This document shows positions 41,956-50,400 of a stretch of DNA of 64,000 nt, in pieces. Source of the DNA: Flavobacterium urocaniciphilum. Its GTDB lineage: Bacteria > Bacteroidota > Bacteroidia > Flavobacteriales > Flavobacteriaceae. The stretch lies in NCBI RefSeq assembly GCF_900110615.1, contig NZ_FOEI01000008.1, positions 1 to 64,000 on the forward strand, read 5' to 3'. Every line of letters starts with the position of its first letter. The stretch's first letter is position 1. Below the pieces are notes generated by a model. That model saw only the letters and a list, made by a program, of their open reading frames with translations. It was not told the DNA's origin and searched no databases. Made by a program: the position numbers and the translations under genes.

Positions 41956-43548
41956 ATGATTCAAGTAGCACAAATACTTTTTATATTATCAGTTTTAGTA
42001 ATTCTTCACGAATTTGGTCATTACATCACAGCCAAAATGTTTAAAATGAGAGTAGAAAAATTCTACTTATTTATGGATGCAGGTTTTGCTTTAATTAAGA
42101 AAAAAATAGGTGAAACAGAATGGGGAATCGGTTGGTTGCCATTAGGAGGTTATGTGAAAATTTCTGGTATGATAGACGAAAGTATGGATACGGAACAAAT
42201 GGAATCTGAACCACAACCATGGGAGTTTCGTTCGAAACCTGCTTGGCAACGTTTAATCGTAATGTTAGGTGGAATTATTGTTAATGTATTATTGGCATGG
42301 TTGATTTATACTATTATGTTTTCAACGGTAGGTCAGAAATACATTTCTACAGAGAAAATTCAAGAAAACGGATTGGCTTTTGGAGAAGTTGGACAAAGTG
42401 TTGGGTTTAAAAACGGAGATAAAATCGTTTCTATTGATGGAAAATTACAACCTAAATTCAATTGGGCGGTTATTGATATCTTATTAAGCGATGAGGTTAT
42501 TGTAAATAGAAACGGAAAAGAAGTAAAATTAAATCTTACAGACGAACAAAAAGGTGAAATTTTAGGAAGAGAAGGAAAAGGGTTTGTAAAAGCTCGATTC
42601 GAAATGAAAGATATTTTTGTTGATAGTATAGCTTCTAAAAAATCGCAGTTTAAAATAAAAGATGAAATTGTAGGAATTCAAAATCAGAAATTTACCTATT
42701 TCGATGAGTTTAAAGATTATTTACATGCGAATAAAAACAATCAAGTTGCTGTTTCAATTAAAAGAGATGCTAAAGATACAGTTGTAAATGTTTTAGTAGA
42801 TAAAGAAGGTTCTATTGGATTAGAGAAAGACTTTTTTATAAACTCGCAATTAATGTTAAAAGACATTAAAGTGGGTGAAGTTGTTGAAGGTTCAAATGCT
42901 GAAAAAGGCAAATTACTTGCAAATGACATCATTCAAAAAGTGAATGGTAAAGAATTAACTTTTTACAATGAATTTAGAACTATCTTAAGTCAAAATAAAA
43001 ATAAAGAAGTTGTTATTACAGTAAATCGAAATAATGCACCTTTAGATTTAAAAGTTTTAGTTAACGAAGAAGGAAAATTAGGTTTTACAACTAAGCCAGC
43101 TAAGGAAGCTACAAACGAATTTGAAATCAACAATAAACTTTCATTTGGTGATGCGGTTTCAGCTGCGGTAAACGAATCGTACCAATTATTAGTATATAAT
43201 GTAAAGCAATTCAAATTAATCTTAAAACCAGCAACAGGTGCTTATAAACAAGTTCAAAGTCCGATTGGTATTGCAAGACGCTTACCTTCATTTTGGGATT
43301 GGGAATTCATTTGGAATTTCACTGCATTATTTTCAATTGGTTTAGCTTTTATGAATTTATTACCAATTCCAGGTTTAGATGGTGGTCATGCTTTATTTAC
43401 AATTGTAGAAATGATTACAGGCAAGAAATTATCGAATAAAGCAGCAGGTTATGTACAAACTGCAGGTATGATTTTCTTACTTTCATTGATGGCATTAACC
43501 TTTGGTAAAGACATTTATCAGTTAATTATAGATAAAATCGCAAATTAG
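41956..43548 (+). CDS. rseP: site-2 intramembrane zinc metalloprotease (RseP/RasP family)
   Basis: This M50 protease cuts transmembrane substrates such as anti-sigma factors and signal-peptide remnants. In the 530-residue product the zinc motif H18-E-F-G-H22 is in the first helix. The second motif, MNLLPIPGLDGGHALF near 475, gives the aspartate ligand. Two PDZ domains lie between (about 125-220 and 285-375; LAFGEVGQSVGFKNGDKIVSIDG and GSNAEKGKLLANDIIQKVNGKEL), with a further PDZ-like stretch near 220-270. At 530 residues it is longer than E. coli RseP (about 450), because of the extended periplasmic region. It is transcribed after the M1 peptidase gene. Confidence 0.94.
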   Translation: MIQVAQILFILSVLVILHEFGHYITAKMFKMRVEKFYLFMDAGFALIKKKIGETEWGIGWLPLGGYVKISGMIDESMDTEQMESEPQPWEFRSKPAWQRLIVMLGGIIVNVLLAWLIYTIMFSTVGQKYISTEKIQENGLAFGEVGQSVGFKNGDKIVSIDGKLQPKFNWAVIDILLSDEVIVNRNGKEVKLNLTDEQKGEILGREGKGFVKARFEMKDIFVDSIASKKSQFKIKDEIVGIQNQKFTYFDEFKDYLHANKNNQVAVSIKRDAKDTVVNVLVDKEGSIGLEKDFFINSQLMLKDIKVGEVVEGSNAEKGKLLANDIIQKVNGKELTFYNEFRTILSQNKNKEVVITVNRNNAPLDLKVLVNEEGKLGFTTKPAKEATNEFEINNKLSFGDAVSAAVNESYQLLVYNVKQFKLILKPATGAYKQVQSPIGIARRLPSFWDWEFIWNFTALFSIGLAFMNLLPIPGLDGGHALFTIVEMITGKKLSNKAAGYVQTAGMIFLLSLMALTFGKDIYQLIIDKIAN

Positions 43549-43571
43549 AAGAAAAAAGTAGTAAAATATTT

Positions 43572-43601
43572 TTGCATATATAAAAATACAATTTATATTT
43601 G
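43572..43601 (+). promoter_or_regulatory. promoter of the tandem tRNA-Asn genes
   Basis: TTG (43572-43574), 19-bp spacer, TATATTTG (43594-43601), 25 bp before the first tRNA. It matches the tRNA-Leu(TAG) promoter in both octamer and spacing. Confidence 0.8.
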
Positions 43602-43626
43602 CACTCGCTAAAAAGATATAGCAACT

Positions 43627-43700
43627 TCCTCCTTAGCTCAGTTGGTTAGAGCATCTGACTGTTAATCAGAGGGTCCTTGGTTCGAGCCCAAGAGGGGGAG
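43627..43700 (+). tRNA. tRNA-Asn, anticodon GTT (copy 1)
   Basis: The acceptor TCCTCCT pairs with AGGGGGA, with one G-U pair. D arm TAGCTCAGTTGGTTAGAGCA, anticodon stem TCTGA/TCAGA around CTGTTAA (anticodon GTT), T arm CTTGG-TTCGAGC-CCAAG, discriminator G. CCA is not encoded. Confidence 0.96.
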
Positions 43701-43735
43701 CAACTTTTTAGCAAAATAATAACCCAAGAGGTGAT

Positions 43736-43809
43736 TCCTCCTTAGCTCAGTTGGTTAGAGCATCTGACTGTTAATCAGAGGGTCCTTGGTTCGAGCCCAA
43801 GAGGGGGAG
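43736..43809 (+). tRNA. tRNA-Asn, anticodon GTT (copy 2)
   Basis: Identical to copy 1 over its full 74 bases, beginning 109 bp after it. The 35-bp spacer between the genes has no feature. It is followed at once by a terminator, so both copies form one transcript. Confidence 0.96.
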
Positions 43810-43810
43810 C

Positions 43811-43844
43811 AAAAAGCCCGATACGCAAGTATCGGGCTTTTTTT
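43811..43844. terminator. bidirectional intrinsic terminator
   Basis: AAAAAGCCCGATAC, GCAA tetraloop, GTATCGGGCTTTTT. It ends the tRNA-Asn transcript and the convergent small lipoprotein gene. Confidence 0.88.
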
Positions 43845-44271
43845 ATTGCTTTTCTTTTCCTTCTAAATAAGATAAACCTTTGAGGTTTTTAGTTGTGTAT
43901 AATCCGACAATATTTTTTTCTTTACACACTTCAGTATTTTTATCTAACATAAAACAATTTACTAATGGATTAAAACCAGTTAATGGATTTTCATTTTTGG
44001 AAAAATCTGGAAAATTAATTAATGTAAAATGGTATGATTTATTTATTTCTACTTTGGAGTTATATTTGTTTGGCTCTTTCTTTGAAATTATTTTATACGT
44101 TAGCTTATTCTTTGTGCAATAGACGAAATAAAATGCGTTTAAAGAATCAATTTTGGTTATCGTATAAGTATCTGAAGGTTCTATGGTTTCTTTTGTGTAT
44201 TGAGGCTTATTTAAAGTCTTGCAGTTGTAAAATAATACTATAATACTACTTAATACTAAAAAGTTTTTCAT
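43843..44271 (-). CDS. lipoprotein of unknown function
   Basis: The 142-residue product has a lipoprotein signal with the cleavage cysteine in LFYNCKTLNKP near residue 17. The mature part is Lys- and Thr-rich, with predicted beta strands (TYTITKIDSLNAFYFVYCT, YHFTLINFPDF) and two more cysteines. It has no recognised domain. The gene stands alone, ended by the tRNA-Asn terminator and preceded by a TATATTTG -7 element at 44296-44303. Confidence 0.75.
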   Translation of the reverse strand: MKNFLVLSSIIVLFYNCKTLNKPQYTKETIEPSDTYTITKIDSLNAFYFVYCTKNKLTYKIISKKEPNKYNSKVEINKSYHFTLINFPDFSKNENPLTGFNPLVNCFMLDKNTEVCKEKNIVGLYTTKNLKGLSYLEGKEKQ

Positions 44272-44295
44272 GAATTATCTATTAATCTATCACAT

Positions 44296-44303
44296 CAAAT
44301 ATA
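44296..44303 (-). promoter_or_regulatory. candidate -7 element of the 142-residue lipoprotein gene
   Basis: CAAATATA forward, TATATTTG on the reverse strand, 24 bp before the start codon. Confidence 0.45.
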
Positions 44304-44326
44304 CTGAAATATAAAAAGTATAAAAC

Positions 44327-44357
44327 AAAAAAACCGACTAATTAGCCGGCTTTTTAT
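44327..44357 (-). terminator. intrinsic terminator after the beta-helix lipoprotein gene
   Basis: Read on the reverse strand: AAAAAG, CCGGCTAATTAGTCGG with G-U pairs, then a T run. It lies just beyond the stop codon of the gene at 44374. Confidence 0.65.
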
Positions 44358-44373
44358 TTTTATGAAAAGTGTA

Positions 44374-45534
44374 TTATTGTACTAAATTCACACCATTAAC
44401 TTTTGACCAAGTTCCAGAGTTTATTACTGCTCCTGTAGCTGTAGTACTTGTAGTTAATTGCCCTGAAGGGAAAGAAGATGTAAATGAAGAACTTCCCGTA
44501 CCCACTTGAGTAGTTCCTCCAACAATTTTAACGTTTGTTAATTTAATTTTAGAACCATTTACTTGATCAGTGTTTGTAGCTGCATCTTGAATTCTAACTG
44601 CTACTGCATTAGTATCTGTGTATCCTTCAATTAAGATGTTGCTGAAATCACCATTACCTTGTTTTTTAAATTGGATTGCATCGTATTCAACAGAAGCATT
44701 TTCAGTTAAAGTTCCAGCTTCTCTTTTTAAAGTAATGTTAGTAATTACTGGCCAGAAGTTGTTGTTGTAACTTTTAGCTTCAACTTCCATTCCGAAGTTT
44801 CCAGTTCCTGTTTGGTAAGCATACCAGTTTGTGTTGTTTTGACCTCTCCAACCATCTTGCCAGTCGAAAGCATCATCATAATTTCCGTAAGAAACGATGT
44901 TAGAAGCACTTACAGTTCCTCCGTAAAATTCGAAACCATCATCTGCACCTTTATAAGCTACTAAGTTTTCTAAAATTGTTCCAGAACCTACTGAATAGAA
45001 TGAAAATCCATTCATTTCGCTTGTTCCATCAGTAATTTTTTTACCAGCATATTCTACTCTTACATTTCTTAAAGTACCACCATTGTGTAAAGCATTAGTA
45101 CCACCATAAGGAATTGCTAAACCATCTTCAGAAGTTGCTGTTGCAACACCACCTGAACCTACGATTGGAGCATCTCCATACATAATGATTCCTCCCCAAG
45201 ATCCTGGGATTTGTGTTGTATGTGTAAATACTACTGGCTCAGCAGTTGTACCTTCAATGATTAATTTCCCACCATTTTCAACAACTAAAGCGTCAATTCC
45301 GTTAGAAACATCTGCAGTAATAGTTGAACCTGCTTCAATAGTTAAAGTAGCACCAGATTTTACTCTAACGATACCAACTAAAGTATAATTTCCGAACGCA
45401 TAAGTTTTGTTCGTAACAATTTCACCTGTAATTTCTCCAGCAGCTGGAGTTCTTGTTGTAGCAGTTTCATCTTCTTCTGAACAACTTGTAAATAATAAGC
45501 TTAAAACTGATAAGCTAAAGAATAATTTTTTCAT
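44374..45534 (-). CDS. exported lipoprotein with right-handed beta-helix repeats
   Basis: The 386-residue product has a lipobox in LLFTSCSEED near residue 18. The mature part has stacked beta-strand repeats typical of parallel beta-helix proteins (GATLTIEAGSTITADV, GKLIIEGTTAEPVVFTH, TLRNVRVEYAGKKI, FEFYGGTVSASNIVSYGNYDD). Related proteins in this phylum are often encoded next to TonB receptors. Here the upstream gene is a TonB receptor (150-bp gap with its own terminator), and the pair sits beside a PhoB/PhoR-like system. A surface-exposed substrate-binding partner of the receptor is a plausible inference. Two TGTAAAC repeats lie upstream. Confidence 0.8.
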   Translation of the reverse strand: MKKLFFSLSVLSLLFTSCSEEDETATTRTPAAGEITGEIVTNKTYAFGNYTLVGIVRVKSGATLTIEAGSTITADVSNGIDALVVENGGKLIIEGTTAEPVVFTHTTQIPGSWGGIIMYGDAPIVGSGGVATATSEDGLAIPYGGTNALHNGGTLRNVRVEYAGKKITDGTSEMNGFSFYSVGSGTILENLVAYKGADDGFEFYGGTVSASNIVSYGNYDDAFDWQDGWRGQNNTNWYAYQTGTGNFGMEVEAKSYNNNFWPVITNITLKREAGTLTENASVEYDAIQFKKQGNGDFSNILIEGYTDTNAVAVRIQDAATNTDQVNGSKIKLTNVKIVGGTTQVGTGSSSFTSSFPSGQLTTSTTATGAVINSGTWSKVNGVNLVQ

Positions 45535-45559
45535 TGTGATTGTTTTTAATTTGTTGAGG

Positions 45560-45567
45560 CAAAGTTA
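45560..45567 (-). promoter_or_regulatory. candidate -7 element of the beta-helix lipoprotein gene
   Basis: CAAAGTTA forward, TAACTTTG on the reverse strand, 25 bp before the start codon at 45534. No TTG at -33. Phased TGTAAAC repeats lie further upstream at 45630-45647. Confidence 0.45.
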
Positions 45568-45629
45568 TTTGTAGCCTTTTATGTTAGGATTAAACTAATA
45601 TTATTAAATATTTAAATGATAAATTGTTT

Positions 45630-45647
45630 TGTAAACTTATTGTAAAC
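45630..45647. promoter_or_regulatory. two TGTAAAC direct repeats, 11 bp apart
   Basis: TGTAAAC at 45630 and again at 45641 (GTTTACA when read toward the lipoprotein gene). The 11-bp phase equals that of the repeats at 48549-48592. The array lies 60-80 bp upstream of the lipoprotein -7 element. Confidence 0.3.
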
Positions 45648-45648
45648 A

Positions 45649-45675
45649 AAAAATCCCGATTGCTCGGGATTTTAT
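45649..45675 (-). terminator. intrinsic terminator after the TonB receptor gene
   Basis: AAAATCCCGA, TTGC, TCGGGATTTT just past the receptor stop codon on the reverse strand. Confidence 0.8.
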
Positions 45676-45684
45676 AGTTTGTTT

Positions 45685-48483
45685 TTAGAATGTATAGCCT
45701 ATGTTTAAAGAGAATCCTACGCCTCTTTTGTAATCTTTCATAGTTAATGAAGGCTCATTAATTTGCGTTTTACTATTCTTTCCTAATTCTAATTGATAAG
45801 TTGGATTTAAGATATTATCTGCTGCAAATTTGATATCTATGTTTTTATACAATTTAGTATTCCAAACTAAATCTAATTTGTTAAATGGTTTTTCATAGAT
45901 GTTATCTAAACCTGCTGTACCAATTGCATAAATTCTTTTTCCGTATACACCATATACTAAAGAAACAGTGTTTTTAATATCTTTTGATGCATCAAATTCA
46001 TATTTTAAATCGGAATTGATTAACCAATTAGAAGCACCTTGTAAATCTCTTGAACTTGAATTTTCTAATAAGTTCGATTGAGTATCAATAGAAACTCTTG
46101 TTTTCATTAATGAACTATTAAATCCTAATGATAAGTTTTCTAATTGAGATGATAGTCTTTCAAATTGGAAAATAAATTCTAATTCTGCTCCGTATAAAAC
46201 AGCTGATTTTGAATTATCAAACGAAGTTGTTTGTGCTCCACCAGTTGCAATAAAGATTCTTTCAATTGGTTTGCTTATACTTTTTCCAAATAATCCGATA
46301 GCAAACATATCTTTTTTGTCTGTAAACAATTCGTATTTTAAATCGATATTATAGTTTTTACTATCTTTTAATGTATTTGTCTTTTTAGTTAATGGATAGT
46401 TACCAATAATTGAAGATCCGTCTGGATTAACATAAGTAATAGGTAATAATTCCATTGTTGTAGGACGTGTAATAGTTTTAGAAGCAGCAAAACGTAAATT
46501 AGAATCATCGTTAATGATGTATTTTGTATTAACCGATGGTAAAACATCTAATCTTAAGTCGTTTTCTTTTAAATATGGAGCTGTAAAACTTGGTGAAGTT
46601 AAGCTTCTATATTTAATTTTTCTATCTGAATTTTCTACACGAACTCCAAAGTTAACTTCGAATTTACTTCCAAAATTCCAAAACATATTAGCATAACCTG
46701 CATTTACAAAATGATCTAATTTTACTTTATAATCTGGATTTGATTCTTCTTTGAATACAACATTTCCTAAAGCAACATCATTGGCAATTACTTCATTTAC
46801 ATCATTTAAATTAGTTGTAAATTGAGGTTGAGATCCTATTGGTGAACCTGCTAAAAATCTATATGTTGAGTATAAGTTGTTTCTAAAACCGTTATATCCA
46901 ATCGATAATTTATTTGATTTACCGTTTTCGTTTTCACTGAATTTCCAGTTGTATTCAACTAATCCACTCATATAGTAGTTTCCTTTTACATCTAAATACT
47001 GACGGTTTAAGTTATTTCCACCATATGTCATTGTAATATCTGTATCATTTACTCTATTTCCTAAGATAGATTTTCTGTCTGGTTGACTGAAAGCAGTTTT
47101 TACATAAGAAACTCCAGCTTTAATAGTGTGCTTTTTGTTTTTTGTAATGTCGTAATTACCTAAAATCTGATTGTTAAAATAATCTGATTGTTCAAACTGA
47201 TTAATTCTTAATAAACGATTTGGATTTGTAGAAGCATAACCAATTACACCTAATTGATCGTTGATTAAACTTTCTGTTGAACGTAAATAAAAGGAAGTTA
47301 AACCAATTGATCCTCTAGACGCTTTATATTTTAATCCAACTAATGCAGAAGATGCTGTTTGGTATTTGTATTCAGAATTGTATACGTTTTTAGTATATGC
47401 TCCGTCTCCAGCTTCAAAATATCTGTCAACACCTTTTCTAATTACGTATTTGTTTTCACCATTTAATGATAAAATGTAACTTAAATGTCCGCCACCTACT
47501 TTAAATTTCTCAGAATGTAATAATCCAACACTTGTATTCATTGGACTACCAACTTTGTCTACATTCCAAGAATTTTGTTTATGAGCATTTGCATATTCAG
47601 TAGAAGTCATGTTAACTGCTGAAGGAACATTTCCGAAAACTCCTGGTAATTCTCTGTCTTTCTTTAAAATTCCGAAGAATCCTTGATCTGAATTTGCGTT
47701 TTCCGACATTAAAAAGTCTTCACCATTATTTCCTGTTGTATATCCTAATCCAACACTTAATTTAGTTAAGCTTTTTTGAGCTTCTGATGTTTCAACATTA
47801 ATAGTTGCTCCAGCAAAATCTCCAGAAATATTTGGATTAAATGTTTTGTAAACACTTAAAACTCCTACAATATCCGTTGGGAATAAATCTAAAGGAATGA
47901 TTTTTTTAAACGGACTGTTTGAAGGGGCTTGTAATTCATTAACTAATAAAGTATTGTAACGATCTTCTAATCCTCTTACAAATAAACCTCTCGATTCAAC
48001 TTTTGTAATACCTGTTACTTTAGTTAATCCTTCTTCAACATCACTAACACCTTTACGTGTCATTTCTTGAGCACCGATACTTTGTTTAATTTCAACTGCT
48101 TTTTGTTGCTCTTTTAATAAAACAGTTTCTTTAGTTTTGTTAGAAGTAGTTTTAATTAAAATTTCATCAATGTTTTTCGATTTTTCAATAAGTGTAATGT
48201 TTACTGTTAAAGGCTCATTTGCTTTTGCAGTAATCGTTCTTTCTTGAGTTGAAAATCCACCTAAAGAAAATTCTAATGTGTAATTTCCTGGTTCAATCTC
48301 CATTTCATAATTTCCTTCCGCATTCGTTTCCGTAAACAAGTTTGTTCCTTTTACACGAATTGACACTAAATTTATAGGTTCTTTCGAATTAAAATCAGTA
48401 ACTTTACCATTAAGTTTCACGCTGTTTTGTGAAAATCCTAATACGGTAAATAAAAGACCAATAAATAATAATTTAATTTTCAT
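45685..48483 (-). CDS. TonB-dependent outer membrane receptor
   Basis: The 932-residue product has a signal peptide (cleavage near LGFSQ), a carboxypeptidase-regulatory-like domain (about 22-105; VKLNGKVTDFNSKEPINLVSIRVKGTN) and a plug domain (about 130-235; GVSDVEEGLTKVTGITKVESRGLFVRGLEDRYNTLLVNEL). A 22-strand barrel follows, ending KRGVGFSLNIGYTF with the C-terminal phenylalanine needed for insertion. It would take up a ligand using TonB energy. No SusD-like gene follows; the beta-helix lipoprotein at 44374 may fill that role. It is divergent from the PhoB-like regulator with 11-bp repeats between, suggesting nutrient- or phosphate-linked expression (inference). Confidence 0.93.
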   Translation of the reverse strand: MKIKLLFIGLLFTVLGFSQNSVKLNGKVTDFNSKEPINLVSIRVKGTNLFTETNAEGNYEMEIEPGNYTLEFSLGGFSTQERTITAKANEPLTVNITLIEKSKNIDEILIKTTSNKTKETVLLKEQQKAVEIKQSIGAQEMTRKGVSDVEEGLTKVTGITKVESRGLFVRGLEDRYNTLLVNELQAPSNSPFKKIIPLDLFPTDIVGVLSVYKTFNPNISGDFAGATINVETSEAQKSLTKLSVGLGYTTGNNGEDFLMSENANSDQGFFGILKKDRELPGVFGNVPSAVNMTSTEYANAHKQNSWNVDKVGSPMNTSVGLLHSEKFKVGGGHLSYILSLNGENKYVIRKGVDRYFEAGDGAYTKNVYNSEYKYQTASSALVGLKYKASRGSIGLTSFYLRSTESLINDQLGVIGYASTNPNRLLRINQFEQSDYFNNQILGNYDITKNKKHTIKAGVSYVKTAFSQPDRKSILGNRVNDTDITMTYGGNNLNRQYLDVKGNYYMSGLVEYNWKFSENENGKSNKLSIGYNGFRNNLYSTYRFLAGSPIGSQPQFTTNLNDVNEVIANDVALGNVVFKEESNPDYKVKLDHFVNAGYANMFWNFGSKFEVNFGVRVENSDRKIKYRSLTSPSFTAPYLKENDLRLDVLPSVNTKYIINDDSNLRFAASKTITRPTTMELLPITYVNPDGSSIIGNYPLTKKTNTLKDSKNYNIDLKYELFTDKKDMFAIGLFGKSISKPIERIFIATGGAQTTSFDNSKSAVLYGAELEFIFQFERLSSQLENLSLGFNSSLMKTRVSIDTQSNLLENSSSRDLQGASNWLINSDLKYEFDASKDIKNTVSLVYGVYGKRIYAIGTAGLDNIYEKPFNKLDLVWNTKLYKNIDIKFAADNILNPTYQLELGKNSKTQINEPSLTMKDYKRGVGFSLNIGYTF

Positions 48484-48508
48484 TTGAAGTTGTGTTTATA
48501 TTTTGGTG

Positions 48509-48536
48509 CAAAACTAGAAGTGATAAATTATTCAAA
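48509..48536 (-). promoter_or_regulatory. promoter of the TonB receptor gene
   Basis: On the reverse strand: TTG (48535-48533, within ATTTG), 16-bp spacer, TAGTTTTG (48516-48509). Transcription would begin near 48502. Four 11-bp direct repeats end 12 bp upstream of the -33 element. Confidence 0.6.
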
Positions 48537-48548
48537 TGTTAGTTCCGA

Positions 48549-48592
48549 GTTAATTATAAGTTGGGTTAAGGTTAATTTAAGGTTACCATATT
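48549..48592. promoter_or_regulatory. four tandem 11-bp direct repeats, candidate Pho-box-like operator
   Basis: GTTAATTATAA, GTTGGGTTAAG, GTTAATTTAAG and GTTACCATATT lie end to end. All begin GTT, and the consensus is close to GTTAATTTAAG. Tandem 11-bp units are the arrangement bound by PhoB/PhoP-type regulators. The array sits in the 185-bp gap between the TonB receptor and the PhoB-like gene. Further GTTAA words follow at 48601 and 48609, out of phase. Confidence 0.6.
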
Positions 48593-48631
48593 AAATTATC
48601 GTTAAGCGGTTAAATCGTTTTGTTTTTGTAG

Positions 48632-48639
48632 TAACTTTG
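48632..48639 (+). promoter_or_regulatory. -7 element of the PhoB-like regulator gene
   Basis: TAACTTTG, 29 bp before the ATG at 48669. The in-frame TTG at 48651 lies in the likely leader, supporting the ATG start. No -33 TTG at normal spacing. Confidence 0.45.
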
Positions 48640-48668
48640 ACCAGAATTGATTGAAATATCACTTAAAA

Positions 48669-49364
48669 ATGAAGAAAAAAGACATTAAAATTTTGCTTGT
48701 AGACGACGAACCGGATATTTTGGAAATCGTTGGTTATAACCTAACACAAGCAGGATATCAGGTTTTTACTGCTACAAATGGTAAAGATGCTATTAAGCAA
48801 GCCCAAAAGCTTAATCCTCAATTAATTATCTTAGATGTTATGATGCCAGAAATGGACGGAATGGAAGCATGTGAGAAAATTAGAGAAATTCCTGAATTAA
48901 AAGATACAATCATTACTTTTTTAACGGCTAGAAGTGAAGAATATTCTCAAGTAGCAGGTTTTGATGTGGGTGCCGATGATTACATTGCTAAACCTATTAA
49001 ACCAAAATTATTAGTTAGTAAAGTAAAAGGTTTACTACGTAGATTAAAAGAAGAAAGTGTTGAAGATACAGACACTATTACTGTAGGGAACTTACAAATT
49101 AATAGAGAAGAATATAAAGTAATCAAAGAAGGTCAATCAATAGTATTGCCAAGAAAAGAATTTGAATTATTATATTTGTTAGCCACTAAACCAAGTAAAG
49201 TTTTTACAAGAGCCGAAATTTTAGATAAAGTTTGGGGAAGTGAAGTTATCGTTGGTGGAAGAACCATCGATGTTCACATTAGAAAACTTCGTGAAAAAAT
49301 TGATGACGATATTTTTAAAACGATTAAAGGTGTAGGTTATAAAATAGAATTTAATGGCGATTAA
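48669..49364 (+). CDS. OmpR/PhoB-family response regulator
   Basis: The 231-residue product read from the ATG at 48669 (MKKKDIKILLVDD) has a receiver domain (about 5-125; D12, D13, phosphoacceptor D56 in LIILDVMMPEMDG, lysine in DYIAKPIKP) and a winged-helix domain (about 135-230; LPRKEFELLYLLATKPSKVFTRAEIL, GGRTIDVHIRKLREKI, IKGVGYKIEF). It is closest in pattern to Bacteroidota PhoP/PhoB phosphate-type regulators. It overlaps the kinase gene by 11 bp. The 11-bp direct repeats just upstream are its likely binding site, implying autoregulation and control of the TonB receptor (inference). Confidence 0.93.
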   Translation: MKKKDIKILLVDDEPDILEIVGYNLTQAGYQVFTATNGKDAIKQAQKLNPQLIILDVMMPEMDGMEACEKIREIPELKDTIITFLTARSEEYSQVAGFDVGADDYIAKPIKPKLLVSKVKGLLRRLKEESVEDTDTITVGNLQINREEYKVIKEGQSIVLPRKEFELLYLLATKPSKVFTRAEILDKVWGSEVIVGGRTIDVHIRKLREKIDDDIFKTIKGVGYKIEFNGD

Positions 49365-50400
49365 TTTCAATAAATCATACAAATTTGCATTTATTTCTTC
49401 TTTTTACATTTCCATTTTTGTAATTGGAAGTTTATTAATGTATCATTTTTTTATTGAAAACATAAGTCTATTCGTAATTTTAATTTTTCCAATTACGTTA
49501 TTCTTATTTAGCTTTTATCTAATACAGTATAGAGTAGAAAACTTCATCTACAAAAGAATCAAAAAATTGTATGATGAAGTTTCTATTTTAGACGCTACTT
49601 CTTTATCAAATAAAACGGTAACTACCGATATCACTACACTTACAAAAGATATTCGAAATTTTGCCAAAGAGAAAAAAATCGAAATAGAATCTTTAAACAT
49701 CCGTGAAGAATACCGAAGAGAATTTTTAGGTAACATTTCTCATGAATTAAAAACACCTTTGTTTACGGTACAAGGTTATTTAGATACTTTAATAGATGGC
49801 GGTGCAATAAAAGACAAAACCTTACGTGTAAAATATATTGAGCGTGCATCTAAAGGTGTAGAACGATTAATTAGTATTGTCCAAGATTTAGACATGATTT
49901 CAAAATTTGAAGTGGGTGATTTAAATCTGGAAATGTCGAAATTTAACATCGTTTCCGAAATTCAAAATGTTTTTGATATGTTGGAAATGAAAGCAGATCA
50001 AAAGAATATCATTTTAATGTTCGACGAAAAATACAGTGCTCCAATTTATGTTGAAGCAGATAAAGAACGTATCCAACAAGTATTAACCAATTTGGTAATG
50101 AATTCCATTAAATATGGGAAAGAAAACGGTACTACTGAAGTTTCTTTAGAAAAAATCAATAAAAACAAGGTGTTAATCCGTATTCACGATAACGGAATTG
50201 GAATCGAAAAGCATAATTTATCTCGAATTTTTGAACGTTTTTATCGTATTAATAAAAGTGGTTCTAGAGAAGAAGGCGGTTCAGGTTTAGGATTGGCAAT
50301 TGTTAAACATATTATTGAAGCACACAACGAAAAAATCTTCGTACAAAGTACTTACAAAGAAGGTTCAGAATTTTCATTTACGCTTAAAAACGCTAAATAA
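49354..50400 (+). CDS. sensor histidine kinase, PhoR-like
   Basis: The 348-residue product has two adjacent transmembrane helices (about 10-30 and 38-58) with only a very short loop between, so it has almost no periplasmic sensor, like several PhoR-type kinases. HisKA box FLGNISHELKTPLFTVQGYLD near 125, HATPase with NLVMNSIKYG, DNGIGIEKHNLSRIFERFYRI and GGSGLGLAIVKHI. The start overlaps the regulator by 11 bp. The 3' end overlaps the convergent glycosyltransferase gene by 27 bp. Sensing through a partner complex, such as a phosphate transporter, would fit a PhoR but is not shown here. Confidence 0.92.
   Translation: MAINFNKSYKFAFISSFYISIFVIGSLLMYHFFIENISLFVILIFPITLFLFSFYLIQYRVENFIYKRIKKLYDEVSILDATSLSNKTVTTDITTLTKDIRNFAKEKKIEIESLNIREEYRREFLGNISHELKTPLFTVQGYLDTLIDGGAIKDKTLRVKYIERASKGVERLISIVQDLDMISKFEVGDLNLEMSKFNIVSEIQNVFDMLEMKADQKNIILMFDEKYSAPIYVEADKERIQQVLTNLVMNSIKYGKENGTTEVSLEKINKNKVLIRIHDNGIGIEKHNLSRIFERFYRINKSGSREEGGSGLGLAIVKHIIEAHNEKIFVQSTYKEGSEFSFTLKNAK

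Noticed and set aside
43627..43809. Tandem tRNA-Asn as attachment site of an element
   Set aside because: Both copies are complete and separated by only 35 bp of featureless DNA. No mobile gene lies between or beside them.
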